Position numbers and translations under genes: made by a program
Virus record (IMG/VR): IMGVR_UViG_3300044951_000407
Span: 1 to 37,641 of that record
Direction: 5' to 3' (one strand)
Length of the DNA: 37,641 nt
From: a virus
Notes under the pieces: generated by a model
What the model saw: the letters and a program-made list of their open reading frames with translations, nothing else
Told to the model about the DNA's origin: nothing
Databases searched by the model: none
Shown here: positions 30,859 through 37,563 of the stretch, in pieces
Layout of the letters: each line of letters begins with the position of its first letter
Position numbering within the stretch: position 1 is the stretch's first letter

Positions 30859-32468
30859 TGCAGCTTCGTGATTATCAATCTAGAAGTATTGAAATGCTTT
30901 ACGATTGGATGGGAAAGAACCAAGGCCATCCATGTATTGTCATGCCTACAGGGTCTGGGAAAAGCCATGTCATTGCGGCGTTTTGCAAAAACGCGCTACA
31001 AGAATGGCCAGAAACGCGCATCTTAATGCTTACGCATATCAAAGAATTAATCCAACAGAATGCAGAAAAGATGTGTTTACATTGGCCAGGCGCACCGCTA
31101 GGTATTTATAGCGCAGGAATCGGCAAGCGTGAATTAGGGCAACCCATTACCTTTGCGGGGATCCAGTCTGTTAGAAATAGAGCAGAACAAATTGGCCATA
31201 CCGATATCATTTTAATAGACGAATGCCATCTCGTGTCCCACAAGGACGAAGGTGGCTATAGGGGGCTAATTGCAGACCTTACGGCGATTAATCCTTATGT
31301 TCGCATAGTCGGGTATAGCGCCACGCCTTATCGCTTGGGGCACGGTTTAATCACGGATAAGCCCGCATTGTTCGATGCCCTGATTGAACCGGTCAGCATA
31401 GAGGAGTTGGTACATAAAAAATTTCTAGCAACCCTGCGTAGCAAACTGACATCTGAACGCTTGGACGTGAGCGGTGTGCATAAGCGCGGCGGCGAGTATA
31501 TCGACTCAGAGTTGCAAGCAGCGGTTGATAACGCTGACAAGAACATTGCCGTGGTGCGCGAGGTGATTAGGCTAGCGGGTGATAGGCGCGCCTGGTTATT
31601 CTTTTGCGCTGGCGTCAAACACGCGCAGCACGTTTGCGTTGAGCTCACCCATCAAGGTGTCACGGCTGCGTGTGTGACCGGCGACACACCGAAAGCCGAG
31701 CGCGATCGGATCCTGACAGAGTTTAAAGCGGGGCGTATCCGTGCGCTGACTAACGCCAACGTGCTAACAACTGGATTTGATTATCCCGACATTGATCTGA
31801 TTGCCATGCTGCGCCCAACCATGTCAGCGTCACTCTATGTGCAAATGGCAGGGCGTGGGATGCGCCCCAAGAGCCACACCGATCATTGCTTGGTCTTAGA
31901 CTTTGCGGGCGTAGTCGAGATGCACGGGCCAATCACCAACGTGCAACCACCAAAGAAAGGTGGGTCAGGTGAGGGCGAGGCACCAGTCAAGATTTGCGAC
32001 GTGTGCCATGAGATTGTTCACATCTCGGCGCACACTTGCCCCAATTGCGGCACACCGTTCCCCCCGGCGCCTGAGAAAAAATTGGTGTTGCGCCACGACG
32101 ACATCATGGGCTTGGATGGCGTGGATATGCCGATCACAGACTGGCATTGGCGTAAGCACGTCAGTCGCGCTTCAGGCAACGAAATGATCGCCTTAACTTA
32201 CTACGGTGGCTTAACTGACCCACCCATTACAGAGTACTTGCCAATTCTGAATCAGGGTTATGCCGGCAACAAAGCTATGACGCTGCTCCATGACATAGCA
32301 CAACGATCGAACGCCACGCTATCGGGCATTAATCAAGCCGCAGAGCCATTGCACTATTTGGTGCAACAAATGAATCAGTCTAACCCGCCAGCCATGATTT
32401 CGTATAAACGTGATGGCAAATTTTATAAGGTGGTGAAGCGACTATGGCAACAACCTCAGAACACCTAG
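30858..32468 (+). CDS. SF2 DEAH-type helicase with zinc finger
   Basis: 536 residues. Motif Q/I: LRDYQ at residue 3 and MPTGSGKS (about 29-36). Motif II: DECH (121-124). Motif III: SATPYR (about 154-159). Motif VI: QMAGRGMRPK near residue 330. After the helicase core, CDVCHEIVHISAHTCPNCG (about residues 380-398) forms a four-cysteine zinc finger, and a helical C-terminus follows. It unwinds or remodels nucleic acid, probably in replication or recombination. It directly follows the HNH gene by a TAATG overlap and overlaps the VRR-NUC gene by 25 bases, so the pair is likely co-translated. Confidence 0.85.
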   Translation: MQLRDYQSRSIEMLYDWMGKNQGHPCIVMPTGSGKSHVIAAFCKNALQEWPETRILMLTHIKELIQQNAEKMCLHWPGAPLGIYSAGIGKRELGQPITFAGIQSVRNRAEQIGHTDIILIDECHLVSHKDEGGYRGLIADLTAINPYVRIVGYSATPYRLGHGLITDKPALFDALIEPVSIEELVHKKFLATLRSKLTSERLDVSGVHKRGGEYIDSELQAAVDNADKNIAVVREVIRLAGDRRAWLFFCAGVKHAQHVCVELTHQGVTAACVTGDTPKAERDRILTEFKAGRIRALTNANVLTTGFDYPDIDLIAMLRPTMSASLYVQMAGRGMRPKSHTDHCLVLDFAGVVEMHGPITNVQPPKKGGSGEGEAPVKICDVCHEIVHISAHTCPNCGTPFPPAPEKKLVLRHDDIMGLDGVDMPITDWHWRKHVSRASGNEMIALTYYGGLTDPPITEYLPILNQGYAGNKAMTLLHDIAQRSNATLSGINQAAEPLHYLVQQMNQSNPPAMISYKRDGKFYKVVKRLWQQPQNT

Positions 32469-32803
32469 AACAAGCCCGAGTTGTGATGTGGTTTAGGCGC
32501 ACATATCCGGATACATTAATCTTTGCAATTCCAAATGGCGGGCTGCGCTCTAAGACGCAAGGCATGAAGCTTAAAGTCGAGGGCGTTGTGCCTGGCGTAC
32601 CCGACCTTTTCATTCCCGCATGGCGCGTATGGGTGGAGATGAAGAAAGCAAAAGGTGGGAAATTGTCACAAGAACAACAAATTATGATTAAATACCTACA
32701 AAGTGTGAATTATTGTGTTATTGTGGGTCATGGTGCAGAAGACGCCATCAATCAACTAACGGAGAAATGCCATGAAATTATGCAAAGACTGCAAGCACTT
32801 TGA
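32444..32803 (+). CDS. VRR-NUC domain nuclease
   Basis: 119 residues. The order 'EHLEQARVVMWFRR' (6-19), 'LIFAIPNGG' (25-33), 'EGVVPGVPDLFIPAW' (46-60, Asp54), 'VWVEMKKAKGGKLS' (62-75, Glu65, Lys67), then 'GHGAEDAINQL' is the compact PD-(D/E)XK fold of virus-type replication-repair nucleases (VRR-NUC). Such phage enzymes cut branched or replication structures. The gene overlaps the helicase by 25 bases and the next gene by 32, which supports a helicase-nuclease pair. Confidence 0.85.
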   Translation: MATTSEHLEQARVVMWFRRTYPDTLIFAIPNGGLRSKTQGMKLKVEGVVPGVPDLFIPAWRVWVEMKKAKGGKLSQEQQIMIKYLQSVNYCVIVGHGAEDAINQLTEKCHEIMQRLQAL

Positions 32804-33065
32804 CAACAGCAAGCTAGGGTTAGAGTGCAAACGCCCTATGGGTATCAGCCTGGTGACAGGCTTACCTAAATTCCGCAAAACACCTGCTGAACTTGAGCGT
32901 ACTTTAAACACTACTGGCTGCGGTACTGACGCCAAGTACTTTGAGGTAAAGGATGAGGACTACGACATAGTAGACCCGCCCGTTGATTTTCATTACGAAG
33001 CATACAAAAAAAACCACGATTGCAAACGCAGCGGCTGCACCGTTTGCGTAGCTTTTGAACATTAA
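32772..33065 (+). CDS. Small cysteine-rich, zinc-binding-like protein
   Basis: 97 residues. The N-terminus MKLCKDCKHFDNSKLGLECK (1-20) has a C-x2-C pair, with a later C (Cys50 in TGCGTD). The C-terminus 'DCKRSGCTVCVAFEH' adds further cysteines. This type of 'CKdCkhF.....lekC' start is common in small phage proteins of unknown function. It overlaps the nuclease gene by 32 bases and is followed by a UUCG hairpin. A zinc-ribbon accessory or host-interaction role is open. Confidence 0.55.
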   Translation: MKLCKDCKHFDNSKLGLECKRPMGISLVTGLPKFRKTPAELERTLNTTGCGTDAKYFEVKDEDYDIVDPPVDFHYEAYKKNHDCKRSGCTVCVAFEH

Positions 33066-33072
33066 TTTAACC

Positions 33073-33086
33073 GCCCCTTCGGGGGC
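33073..33086 (+). other. UUCG-capped RNA hairpin
   Basis: GCCCC (33073-33077), TTCG loop, GGGGC (33082-33086). C(UUCG)G is an unusually stable tetraloop. There is no T-run, so it is not an intrinsic terminator. It ends 14 bases before the ATG at 33101 and just before that gene's AAGGAG site, so it could protect or separate mRNA segments. Confidence 0.5.
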
Positions 33087-33100
33087 ATAAGGAGATCGAC

Positions 33101-33229
33101 ATGGCATTACAAGAATGGAGTATGGAATTACTGTCAGCCGTCTTAGCACTTTTGCGTGACGCTGACCCAGAGTCTGAGGCAGCAATCAAAGCGCGTAAGT
33201 TGTTAGCTACCAAGATCACTAGCAATTAA
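33101..33229 (+). CDS. 42-residue helical protein
   Basis: A short frame read directly: ATG at 33101 after TAAGGAGATCGAC (strong ribosome site), TAA at 33227-33229. The product has MALQEWSMELLSAVLALLRD, then ADPESEAAIKARKLLATKIT. It is an amphipathic helical pair. It lies between the Cys-rich gene and the 70-residue gene (nine bases on). The family is not recognised. Confidence 0.6.
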   Translation: MALQEWSMELLSAVLALLRDADPESEAAIKARKLLATKITSN

Positions 33230-33238
33230 GGATCCGAC

Positions 33239-33451
33239 ATGAAACAACAAAACCTACAAGGCGCCACAGTTTTTGACTGTCGGTTGAAAAACATTCCCTG
33301 CCAAATTGCGTACTGGAACCGCGAGCTGTACTCGGTGCTTGACCGCAAAGGCTATCACGCCCCCTGGCTTGAAGCCAAGGTTGAGTCGTGGGAAATTGCA
33401 GAACTTATTGCCGAAGATCGGCGTGACCGTAGGGAGATGTGTGATGAATAA
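33239..33451 (+). CDS. Small protein of unknown function
   Basis: 70 residues. It starts MKQQNLQGATVFDCRLKNIP, has a 'CQIAYWNRELYSVLDRKGYHAPW' core with alternating strand-like residues, and ends in a charged helix (AELIAEDRRDRREMCDE). It begins nine bases after the 42-residue gene and overlaps the ribbon-helix-helix gene by 8 bases. The family is not recognised. Confidence 0.5.
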   Translation: MKQQNLQGATVFDCRLKNIPCQIAYWNRELYSVLDRKGYHAPWLEAKVESWEIAELIAEDRRDRREMCDE

Positions 33452-33590
33452 AGAACCTAAAGACCGCTTTGTAACCATCCGTATGCCAATTGAGTTGTTT
33501 AAAATTGTTAAAACCCAGGCTGATGGCCAGACGCGCTCGGTTAGCCGTCAGATTATTCATTTAATTAAGACTGCGATGGAGGCGAAATGA
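33444..33590 (+). CDS. Arc-like ribbon-helix-helix protein
   Basis: 48 residues from the ATG at 33444, with AGGGAG upstream. A longer frame from 33306 runs inside the neighbouring gene and is rejected. A basic start (MNKEPKDRF) leads to a beta strand VTIRMPIELF (residues 10-19), then two helices ('KIVKTQADGQT' and 'SVSRQIIHLIKTAMEAK'). This matches the ribbon-helix-helix plan of Arc/MetJ repressors. It is probably a small phage transcription regulator that binds as a dimer. It is joined by ATGA to the next gene. Confidence 0.65.
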   Translation: MNKEPKDRFVTIRMPIELFKIVKTQADGQTRSVSRQIIHLIKTAMEAK

Positions 33591-33886
33591 AACACAAACA
33601 CGCAGAAATAATTAAAGCTTGGGCTGACGGGGCTGAAATTGAAACCAAATGGAAAAACGCTGATAGCGATTGGTATCCGCAAGAAGATTTTTTATGGTTT
33701 ATAAGGTCAGAATTTGCGGATAAAGCAGATTTTCGCATCAAGCTTGAGCCTAAGCCTGATGTGGTGAAGTATTTAATCTGTGGTTTGAAGTCGTGGGTAG
33801 AGGTTGACGATCAGGTCGGGCATGATTGCATCAAAATTGTTATTGATAGCAAGGGCAGACTTAAATCAGCGGAGGTGTTGAAATGA
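33587..33886 (+). CDS. Conserved phage protein with repeated Trp-rich core
   Basis: 99 residues. The start HAEIIKAWADGAEIETKWKN (4-23) followed by 'DSDWYPQEDFLWFIRSEFADKADFRIKLEPKP' is a common pattern in small phage proteins ('haevIkAWAdGa.Iq.....g.W.d...p.w....yRikpe'), whose function is not established (recollection). The C-terminus is beta-rich. It is joined by ATGA on both sides to its neighbours. Confidence 0.6.
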   Translation: MKHKHAEIIKAWADGAEIETKWKNADSDWYPQEDFLWFIRSEFADKADFRIKLEPKPDVVKYLICGLKSWVEVDDQVGHDCIKIVIDSKGRLKSAEVLK

Positions 33887-34077
33887 CCCCCTACGAAAAA
33901 GGTTTTGAAGATTGTAAAAAGCAAGTCAAGGTTGCAATGGTTGCGGCTGTTGAAAATGCCATCTTGATGGAGCGTGAGGCTTGCGCGCGGTTGGTAGAAG
34001 AATTTGAATCTGAATCATTTTATCTTGGTCAATTAAAGAATGCTGCCGCAGCAATCCGCGCAAGGTGGCAGAAATGA
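33883..34077 (+). CDS. Small helical protein with EREACARLVEE motif
   Basis: 64 residues, almost all helical: MTPYEKGFEDCKKQVKVAMV, then 'AAVENAILMEREACARLVEE' and an 'AAAAIRARWQK' end. The EREACA and AIRAR segments are typical of many tiny phage proteins with unknown function. ATGA overlap with both neighbours supports that it is expressed. Confidence 0.55.
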   Translation: MTPYEKGFEDCKKQVKVAMVAAVENAILMEREACARLVEEFESESFYLGQLKNAAAAIRARWQK

Positions 34078-34349
34078 CAAGAGAAGATACCTTTGACGCC
34101 ATCGAACGCTTTTGCGTCACACCTAAAACATCTCGCGCCATTGCTGAACACTTGGGGCTTCACCCATCGTCCGTCTATGGCTATCTAAGCGGTTTGCAGC
34201 GCCGTAAACGCCTTGAGAAGAAGGGTGATGACAAACGCAATGGCGTACAGGCCACGTTCGTTACGCTGCGCCCAGCGCCTGTTGTGTTGTCAGACAACGC
34301 CAACCTTGTTATTGCCCACGCTCACAACCCATTTGGATTAAGACCATGA
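34074..34349 (+). CDS. Winged helix-turn-helix regulator
   Basis: 91 residues from the ATG at 34074, which overlaps the upstream stop. An upstream GTG nine bases earlier would lie in the previous gene. The HTH reads 'TFDAIERFCVTPKTSRAIAEHLGLHPSSVYGYLSGLQRRKRLEKKG' (residues about 6-51), with the recognition helix at 'HPSSVYGYLSGL'. A beta wing follows ('GVQATFVTLRP'). It is probably a DNA-binding regulator of phage or host genes. The C-terminal 20 residues are Ala/Asn/His-rich and of unknown role. Confidence 0.65.
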   Translation: MTREDTFDAIERFCVTPKTSRAIAEHLGLHPSSVYGYLSGLQRRKRLEKKGDDKRNGVQATFVTLRPAPVVLSDNANLVIAHAHNPFGLRP

Positions 34350-34930
34350 GAGAAGCCAGGGAGTTACAAACGCACATTGATGAACTTGTAAAACACATTG
34401 CACACTTAGATAAGCAATTGCAAGATGTTGTGCTTGCTAAACCTGAAATGCCAACAAAAATCATTGGCCCAAATTTTGAGGAAATTCTTAACGCAGCTGG
34501 GTTTTATCGGGGTGACGCCGTGTGCTGCAATGATTACGAAAAATGCATTAAGCCTTGTACGCCAAAAGGTCGATGGTTAGCAGAGAAAGAGTTAGCCAGA
34601 CCTGAGCATACTTTTGATACGCCTAAGTCACACATTGTTAAATGGTCAATACCTGTTGACCCAAATAATTTTGGTGAACCACTCGCACAGTTTGAGCAAG
34701 AGCCTGTTGCTAGGTTTAATTGGAACGAAGCAAAGTTTGAATGGTTGACCGAGTATAGCTTTGACAAACACCACATGAAGCCTCTGTATCTCGCACCACA
34801 ACGCAAAGAATGGGTCGGGCTGACGGAAGATGACCATGAAGATTTTGCTAATAGAACTAAGCTGTTACCAATACTTGCAAAAACAATGGCCGAATTTATC
34901 GAAGCTAAACTTAAAAAGAAGAACACATGA
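34346..34930 (+). CDS. Conserved phage protein with 'PLYLAPQ..WVGLT' motif
   Basis: 194 residues: a coiled-coil start (REARELQTHIDELVKHIAHL, residues 2-21), then a Cys-containing part (CCNDYEKCIKPC), and 'EPVARFNWNEAKFEWLTEYS' followed by 'PLYLAPQRKEWVGLTEDDHE'. The 'EPVA....PLY.aP..r.WvGLT' pattern recurs in many phage proteins of unknown function. It overlaps its neighbours by ATGA. No enzymatic motif can be read. Confidence 0.55.
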   Translation: MREARELQTHIDELVKHIAHLDKQLQDVVLAKPEMPTKIIGPNFEEILNAAGFYRGDAVCCNDYEKCIKPCTPKGRWLAEKELARPEHTFDTPKSHIVKWSIPVDPNNFGEPLAQFEQEPVARFNWNEAKFEWLTEYSFDKHHMKPLYLAPQRKEWVGLTEDDHEDFANRTKLLPILAKTMAEFIEAKLKKKNT

Positions 34931-35559
34931 GCTACATCGTCGCATCTCTGCCCCCGCTCAAGTGTTTCGTACGCCGAGAGTTTCTGTACAACTTCACCAA
35001 AGGCCACGGAGAATACGAACCGGCTATTTGGGTGAGCATTAAGGCACTTAGGGGTCAAGTGTTTCGCATTGAGAGCCTTCTGCCGGCCTATGGCGCGCTT
35101 TACGACAAGTTGCCCATCCACGCCTATGTGTGGCACACCGATAGCCCTGCGTCGCTTCCTATTGACGTCCTACAGCTTTGGGATTGTATGGGCTACAAGT
35201 TTACAGTCATTGAGAAGATCGGGCTGCGTAACCTAGGCGTTAAGTTTATGTCTAAAGACAAGACGTGGGTGTACGGCAAGTACTTGTTTACGGTGGACTT
35301 CTGCGCGGATGGTCAGGACGTGGATACTGGCTTTACCGAGCAGGCCGAGGAGCATAAGAGTTTTAACTTCATCAGGCTTGACAATGGTCAGTTTGCTTGT
35401 CAGCCGAACAATAGGTGCCTGTGGTACGACCAAAGCCTAATCCCGTCTGATACCAAGCACCCTGATTTTCAAGCAGCACAAACGTTTTGGACGGTGGACG
35501 GCACACGCAAGTGGACAACCGGCACCGATTGGTTTTATAACATTGAGGAGAGGACATGA
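34927..35559 (+). CDS. Conserved phage protein of unknown function
   Basis: 210 residues beginning MSYIVASLPPLKCFVRREFL, with 'GHGEYEPAIWVSIKALRGQVFRIESLLPAYGALYDKLPIHAYVWH' and a beta-rich C-terminus. I recall close relatives in many aquatic podovirus and siphovirus genomes, with no known role. The Trp- and Tyr-rich beta pattern suggests a compact single domain. It overlaps the neighbouring genes by four bases each (ATGA), in a train of at least seven ATGA-linked genes from 33587 on. Confidence 0.6.
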   Translation: MSYIVASLPPLKCFVRREFLYNFTKGHGEYEPAIWVSIKALRGQVFRIESLLPAYGALYDKLPIHAYVWHTDSPASLPIDVLQLWDCMGYKFTVIEKIGLRNLGVKFMSKDKTWVYGKYLFTVDFCADGQDVDTGFTEQAEEHKSFNFIRLDNGQFACQPNNRCLWYDQSLIPSDTKHPDFQAAQTFWTVDGTRKWTTGTDWFYNIEERT

Positions 35560-35756
35560 CCGAGAGCCAGGTGTACAAACAGATTATCGAGAACCTTGCA
35601 CAGATCGACGATGACATTGCACGGCTGCGCCACCAGCACTTGATGCTACGCGTGGACATTCAAATTTTATTGGAGAAACGAAATGGTATACGACATAATA
35701 ATGTGGTTCTACGCGTCGATGGCCCTGATGGTAGCGGCGCTTTTGTGGCTGTTTAA
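35556..35756 (+). CDS. Small coiled-coil protein
   Basis: 66 residues. An ATGA overlap with the upstream gene gives the start. The first 45 residues form a coiled coil (VYKQIIENLAQIDDDIARLR, then HQHLMLRVDIQILLEKRNGI). The rest is short and Gly-rich and overlaps the next gene by 74 bases in another frame, so only the N-terminal part looks strongly constrained. A Rz-like or membrane-partner role is possible, but no membrane helix is present in this protein. Confidence 0.45.
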   Translation: MTESQVYKQIIENLAQIDDDIARLRHQHLMLRVDIQILLEKRNGIRHNNVVLRVDGPDGSGAFVAV

Positions 35757-35877
35757 CACACGCGAGAAACCCCCTCCACCATTTCCCCGCGAGTTAATCT
35801 GCGACGGGTGTGGTCAAGTCTGTAGTGATCTTTTAGGAGGGTACTGTGAATACTGCGTCAAAAAACTGGCCCAATAA
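35683..35877 (+). CDS. Membrane protein with zinc-ribbon-like tail
   Basis: 64 residues with one membrane helix (residues about 5-24, IIMWFYASMALMVAALLWLF), a Pro-rich basic turn (REKPPPPFPREL) and a C-terminal C-x2-C-x3-C ... C-x2-C segment (CDGCGQVC..., then YCEYC). Its start follows GGAGAAACG and is inside the upstream gene. The cysteines would bind zinc or form disulfides on the other side of the membrane. It may belong to the lysis or host-interaction functions. The family is not recognised. Confidence 0.5.
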   Translation: MVYDIIMWFYASMALMVAALLWLFNTREKPPPPFPRELICDGCGQVCSDLLGGYCEYCVKKLAQ

Positions 35878-35998
35878 TGTTGACCGAAGCGGGGCCAACT
35901 GGACAGGGCGAGTTGAGCGCAGACTTAAAGACTGCTACTCGCCCCCGTACATCCCTCTGTGGCGTCGGGTGCTTATGCGAGCATTGAATTGGCTTTGA
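35846..35998 (+). CDS. 50-residue basic protein with GTG start
   Basis: A short frame read directly: GTG at 35846, preceded by AGGAGGGTACT (a near-perfect ribosome site), and TGA at 35996-35998. The product MNTASKNWPNNVDRSGANWT, then GRVERRLKDCYSPPYIPLWR and RVLMRALNWL, is basic and Trp-rich. It overlaps the previous gene by 32 bases. Its end overlaps the endolysin gene on the other strand by 26 bases. The strong ribosome site argues for real translation. The role is unknown. Confidence 0.55.
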   Translation: MNTASKNWPNNVDRSGANWTGRVERRLKDCYSPPYIPLWRRVLMRALNWL

Positions 35999-36485
35999 CT
36001 TTAACGTCAGCCACACGGTTTAGCCAGCCTTTGCCAAAAGTTGCAAAGGTGCCAAGGGAGCGGTAGAAGTCTTCCTTGGCTTGGCTAAACTTCTCAATCA
36101 GTTCAACAGGGTCGATGGCTTGCACAGCGGCAAGCGTCATGGGGCCGAACCCACCGTCTGGTGTAACCCCAACTGCGGTTTGCAACGTCTTAATTGCTCT
36201 GCCTGCGCCGGCATTAACGGCAAAATCAAACATTAGGTAATCAAGACCCATTGGCAGCTCATCGCCACGCACAGCGTCGAAATACTTCTTTTTGTACAAA
36301 GGCTCAACCTTTTCCGGTGTCAGCCCACGCATCTCAACCTCGTCTGACTCACGGCCCACCCAGTTTTCCCACGTTGCTTTGGTTACGCCAAGGTTTGTCA
36401 TGCCACCAGGGTCATTTGGATGGTTTACAAACCCGCCTTCCGACTTCAGCATCAATTTAAAAGCATTATCCCAATTACTAATCAT
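35973..36485 (-). CDS. Endolysin, GH108 lysozyme
   Basis: 170 residues. The active-site motif SEGGFVNHPNDPGGMTNLG (residues 15-33, catalytic Glu16) is the mark of glycoside hydrolase family 108 (phage muramidases). The C-terminal half ('VGVTPDGGFGPMTLAAVQ', residues about 104-121) is a PG-binding-3-type domain. It cuts peptidoglycan from the cytoplasm after holin action. No signal peptide is seen. The gene follows the membrane protein at 36482-37144 by a four-base ATGA overlap and ends the leftward lysis block. No clear terminator separates it from the convergent genes. Confidence 0.9.
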   Translation of the reverse strand: MISNWDNAFKLMLKSEGGFVNHPNDPGGMTNLGVTKATWENWVGRESDEVEMRGLTPEKVEPLYKKKYFDAVRGDELPMGLDYLMFDFAVNAGAGRAIKTLQTAVGVTPDGGFGPMTLAAVQAIDPVELIEKFSQAKEDFYRSLGTFATFGKGWLNRVADVKVKANSMLA

Positions 36486-37144
36486 TTACTCATCTCCGTG
36501 CTTGCTAAGTTAATGCGAGTCTTCGCTTGAATAATATCTTTAGGTGGTATCTTAAAACCCACCGCAATGTAGCCTACAAACCTGCCTTGCTCTGGTGGTA
36601 TAGCGCCACGGCACATATACGTTACACCATGCTTGACAACGTACTCACCGATCTTTGAGCTTGGTGCAAACGGATCGCAAGCTACTTCGCCCTGAAACAT
36701 CGTGATGACCGCACGGTTGCGTTCGGGCGAACTGGTAAACAAAGCGTTGATTACGCCTTCAAGCGATTTTTCACGACCCTGATTGCTCATTGCCAAGATG
36801 GTTGTGCGGCTATTTGACTGAAGATTGACAGAGTTAACAACCACCACATCTGCGCTCAGATCGTAAATTAAAGACTTGGCAATAGCCTCGACAAGCAACG
36901 GTTCTTTGAGTTCAGTCTTTTTGCTACTGATTGCACCCAAAATGACCTGCCGTGAGTCCCAAGCAAAGTAGCCAGCAAACGCAACAAACGCAATCAGCAC
37001 CACCGAGATCAGCTTGAACGGACTGTCTACCCACTTGATAAGATCAACAACCTTGTCTGTAAAGTCTGGGTTCCTAACAGGCGCAGGTTTTGCAACCCGT
37101 TTTACTGGCGCTCGTTTAACCGCAGGTTTTTTAGCCGTTACCAT
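36482..37144 (-). CDS. Membrane-anchored protein of the lysis block (complete copy)
   Basis: 220 residues. A basic Lys/Ala/Pro-rich N-terminus (1-25) and a membrane helix (about 44-68, KLISVVLIAFVAFAGYFAWD) lead to an exported-looking domain (about 75-220) of mixed strands and helices. That domain contains VVVVNSVNLQSNSRTTILAM, then 'CDPFAPSSKIGEYVVKHGVTYMCRGAIP' with two cysteines. The family is not recognised. The place, between holin-like and endolysin genes, suggests a lysis accessory. The left edge of the window carries the start of a near-identical copy. Confidence 0.65.
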   Translation of the reverse strand: MVTAKKPAVKRAPVKRVAKPAPVRNPDFTDKVVDLIKWVDSPFKLISVVLIAFVAFAGYFAWDSRQVILGAISSKKTELKEPLLVEAIAKSLIYDLSADVVVVNSVNLQSNSRTTILAMSNQGREKSLEGVINALFTSSPERNRAVITMFQGEVACDPFAPSSKIGEYVVKHGVTYMCRGAIPPEQGRFVGYIAVGFKIPPKDIIQAKTRINLASTEMSK

Positions 37145-37560
37145 TACTTCTCGCTCTTGTCGCCGCTTTTGTTCTTCATGTCGATGATCTTTTCAAGGGT
37201 GCGACCACCGAAATAGAAGCTCATTATTAACATGCCCCACTGACCAAGCAACTCGACATACTTCTCGTTAGTGTCAAGATCAAACGCTGACATCATTGCA
37301 AAGATAAAGTACCCGCTCAGAATCGCTATAAGGGTCATGGGGCGTATGTTTTTGCTCAGCCAAGAGTCTGACCGCATGTCATTTTCTTGACGCTTGGTAA
37401 GCTCGCCTTGCTCTTGCATGTCAGCCTGCATTTTTGCAAGCTCACCGTTTTGCTGCATCTGCATGAGTTCAAGTTGCGCTTTGGCTTTTTGCTCAGGGTC
37501 TGGAAAAAACTTATCCAAGACCTTCATGCCAATGCCAAGAATATCCATGATGGGGAACAT
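36883..37560. repeat. Right copy of the diverged terminal repeat
   Basis: Partner of 1-678. It covers the 5' part of the membrane-protein gene and the whole holin-like gene. Beyond 37560 the sequence has no match to the left copy. Confidence 0.9.
37144..37560 (-). CDS. Holin-like membrane protein, right copy
   Basis: 138 residues, a variant of the protein at 262-678. It has the same PDPEQKAKA start, helical Gln-rich middle, two hydrophobic segments (about residues 73-94 and 103-121) and charged tail. It differs at seven residues (including Val10Ile, Ala82Ser, Ser99Glu), clustered mostly in the tail. It overlaps the downstream 220-residue gene by one base (TAATG). The gene upstream differs from that of the left copy, so this locus is a variant of the same lysis cassette. 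Confidence 0.7.
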   Translation of the reverse strand: MFPIMDILGIGMKVLDKFFPDPEQKAKAQLELMQMQQNGELAKMQADMQEQGELTKRQENDMRSDSWLSKNIRPMTLIAILSGYFIFAMMSAFDLDTNEKYVELLGQWGMLIMSFYFGGRTLEKIIDMKNKSGDKSEK

Positions 37561-37563
37561 AGC

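Noticed and set aside
34534-35136. 200-codon minus-strand frame
   Set aside because: It spans the junction of two plus-strand genes linked by ATGA, in a region where all other genes run rightward.
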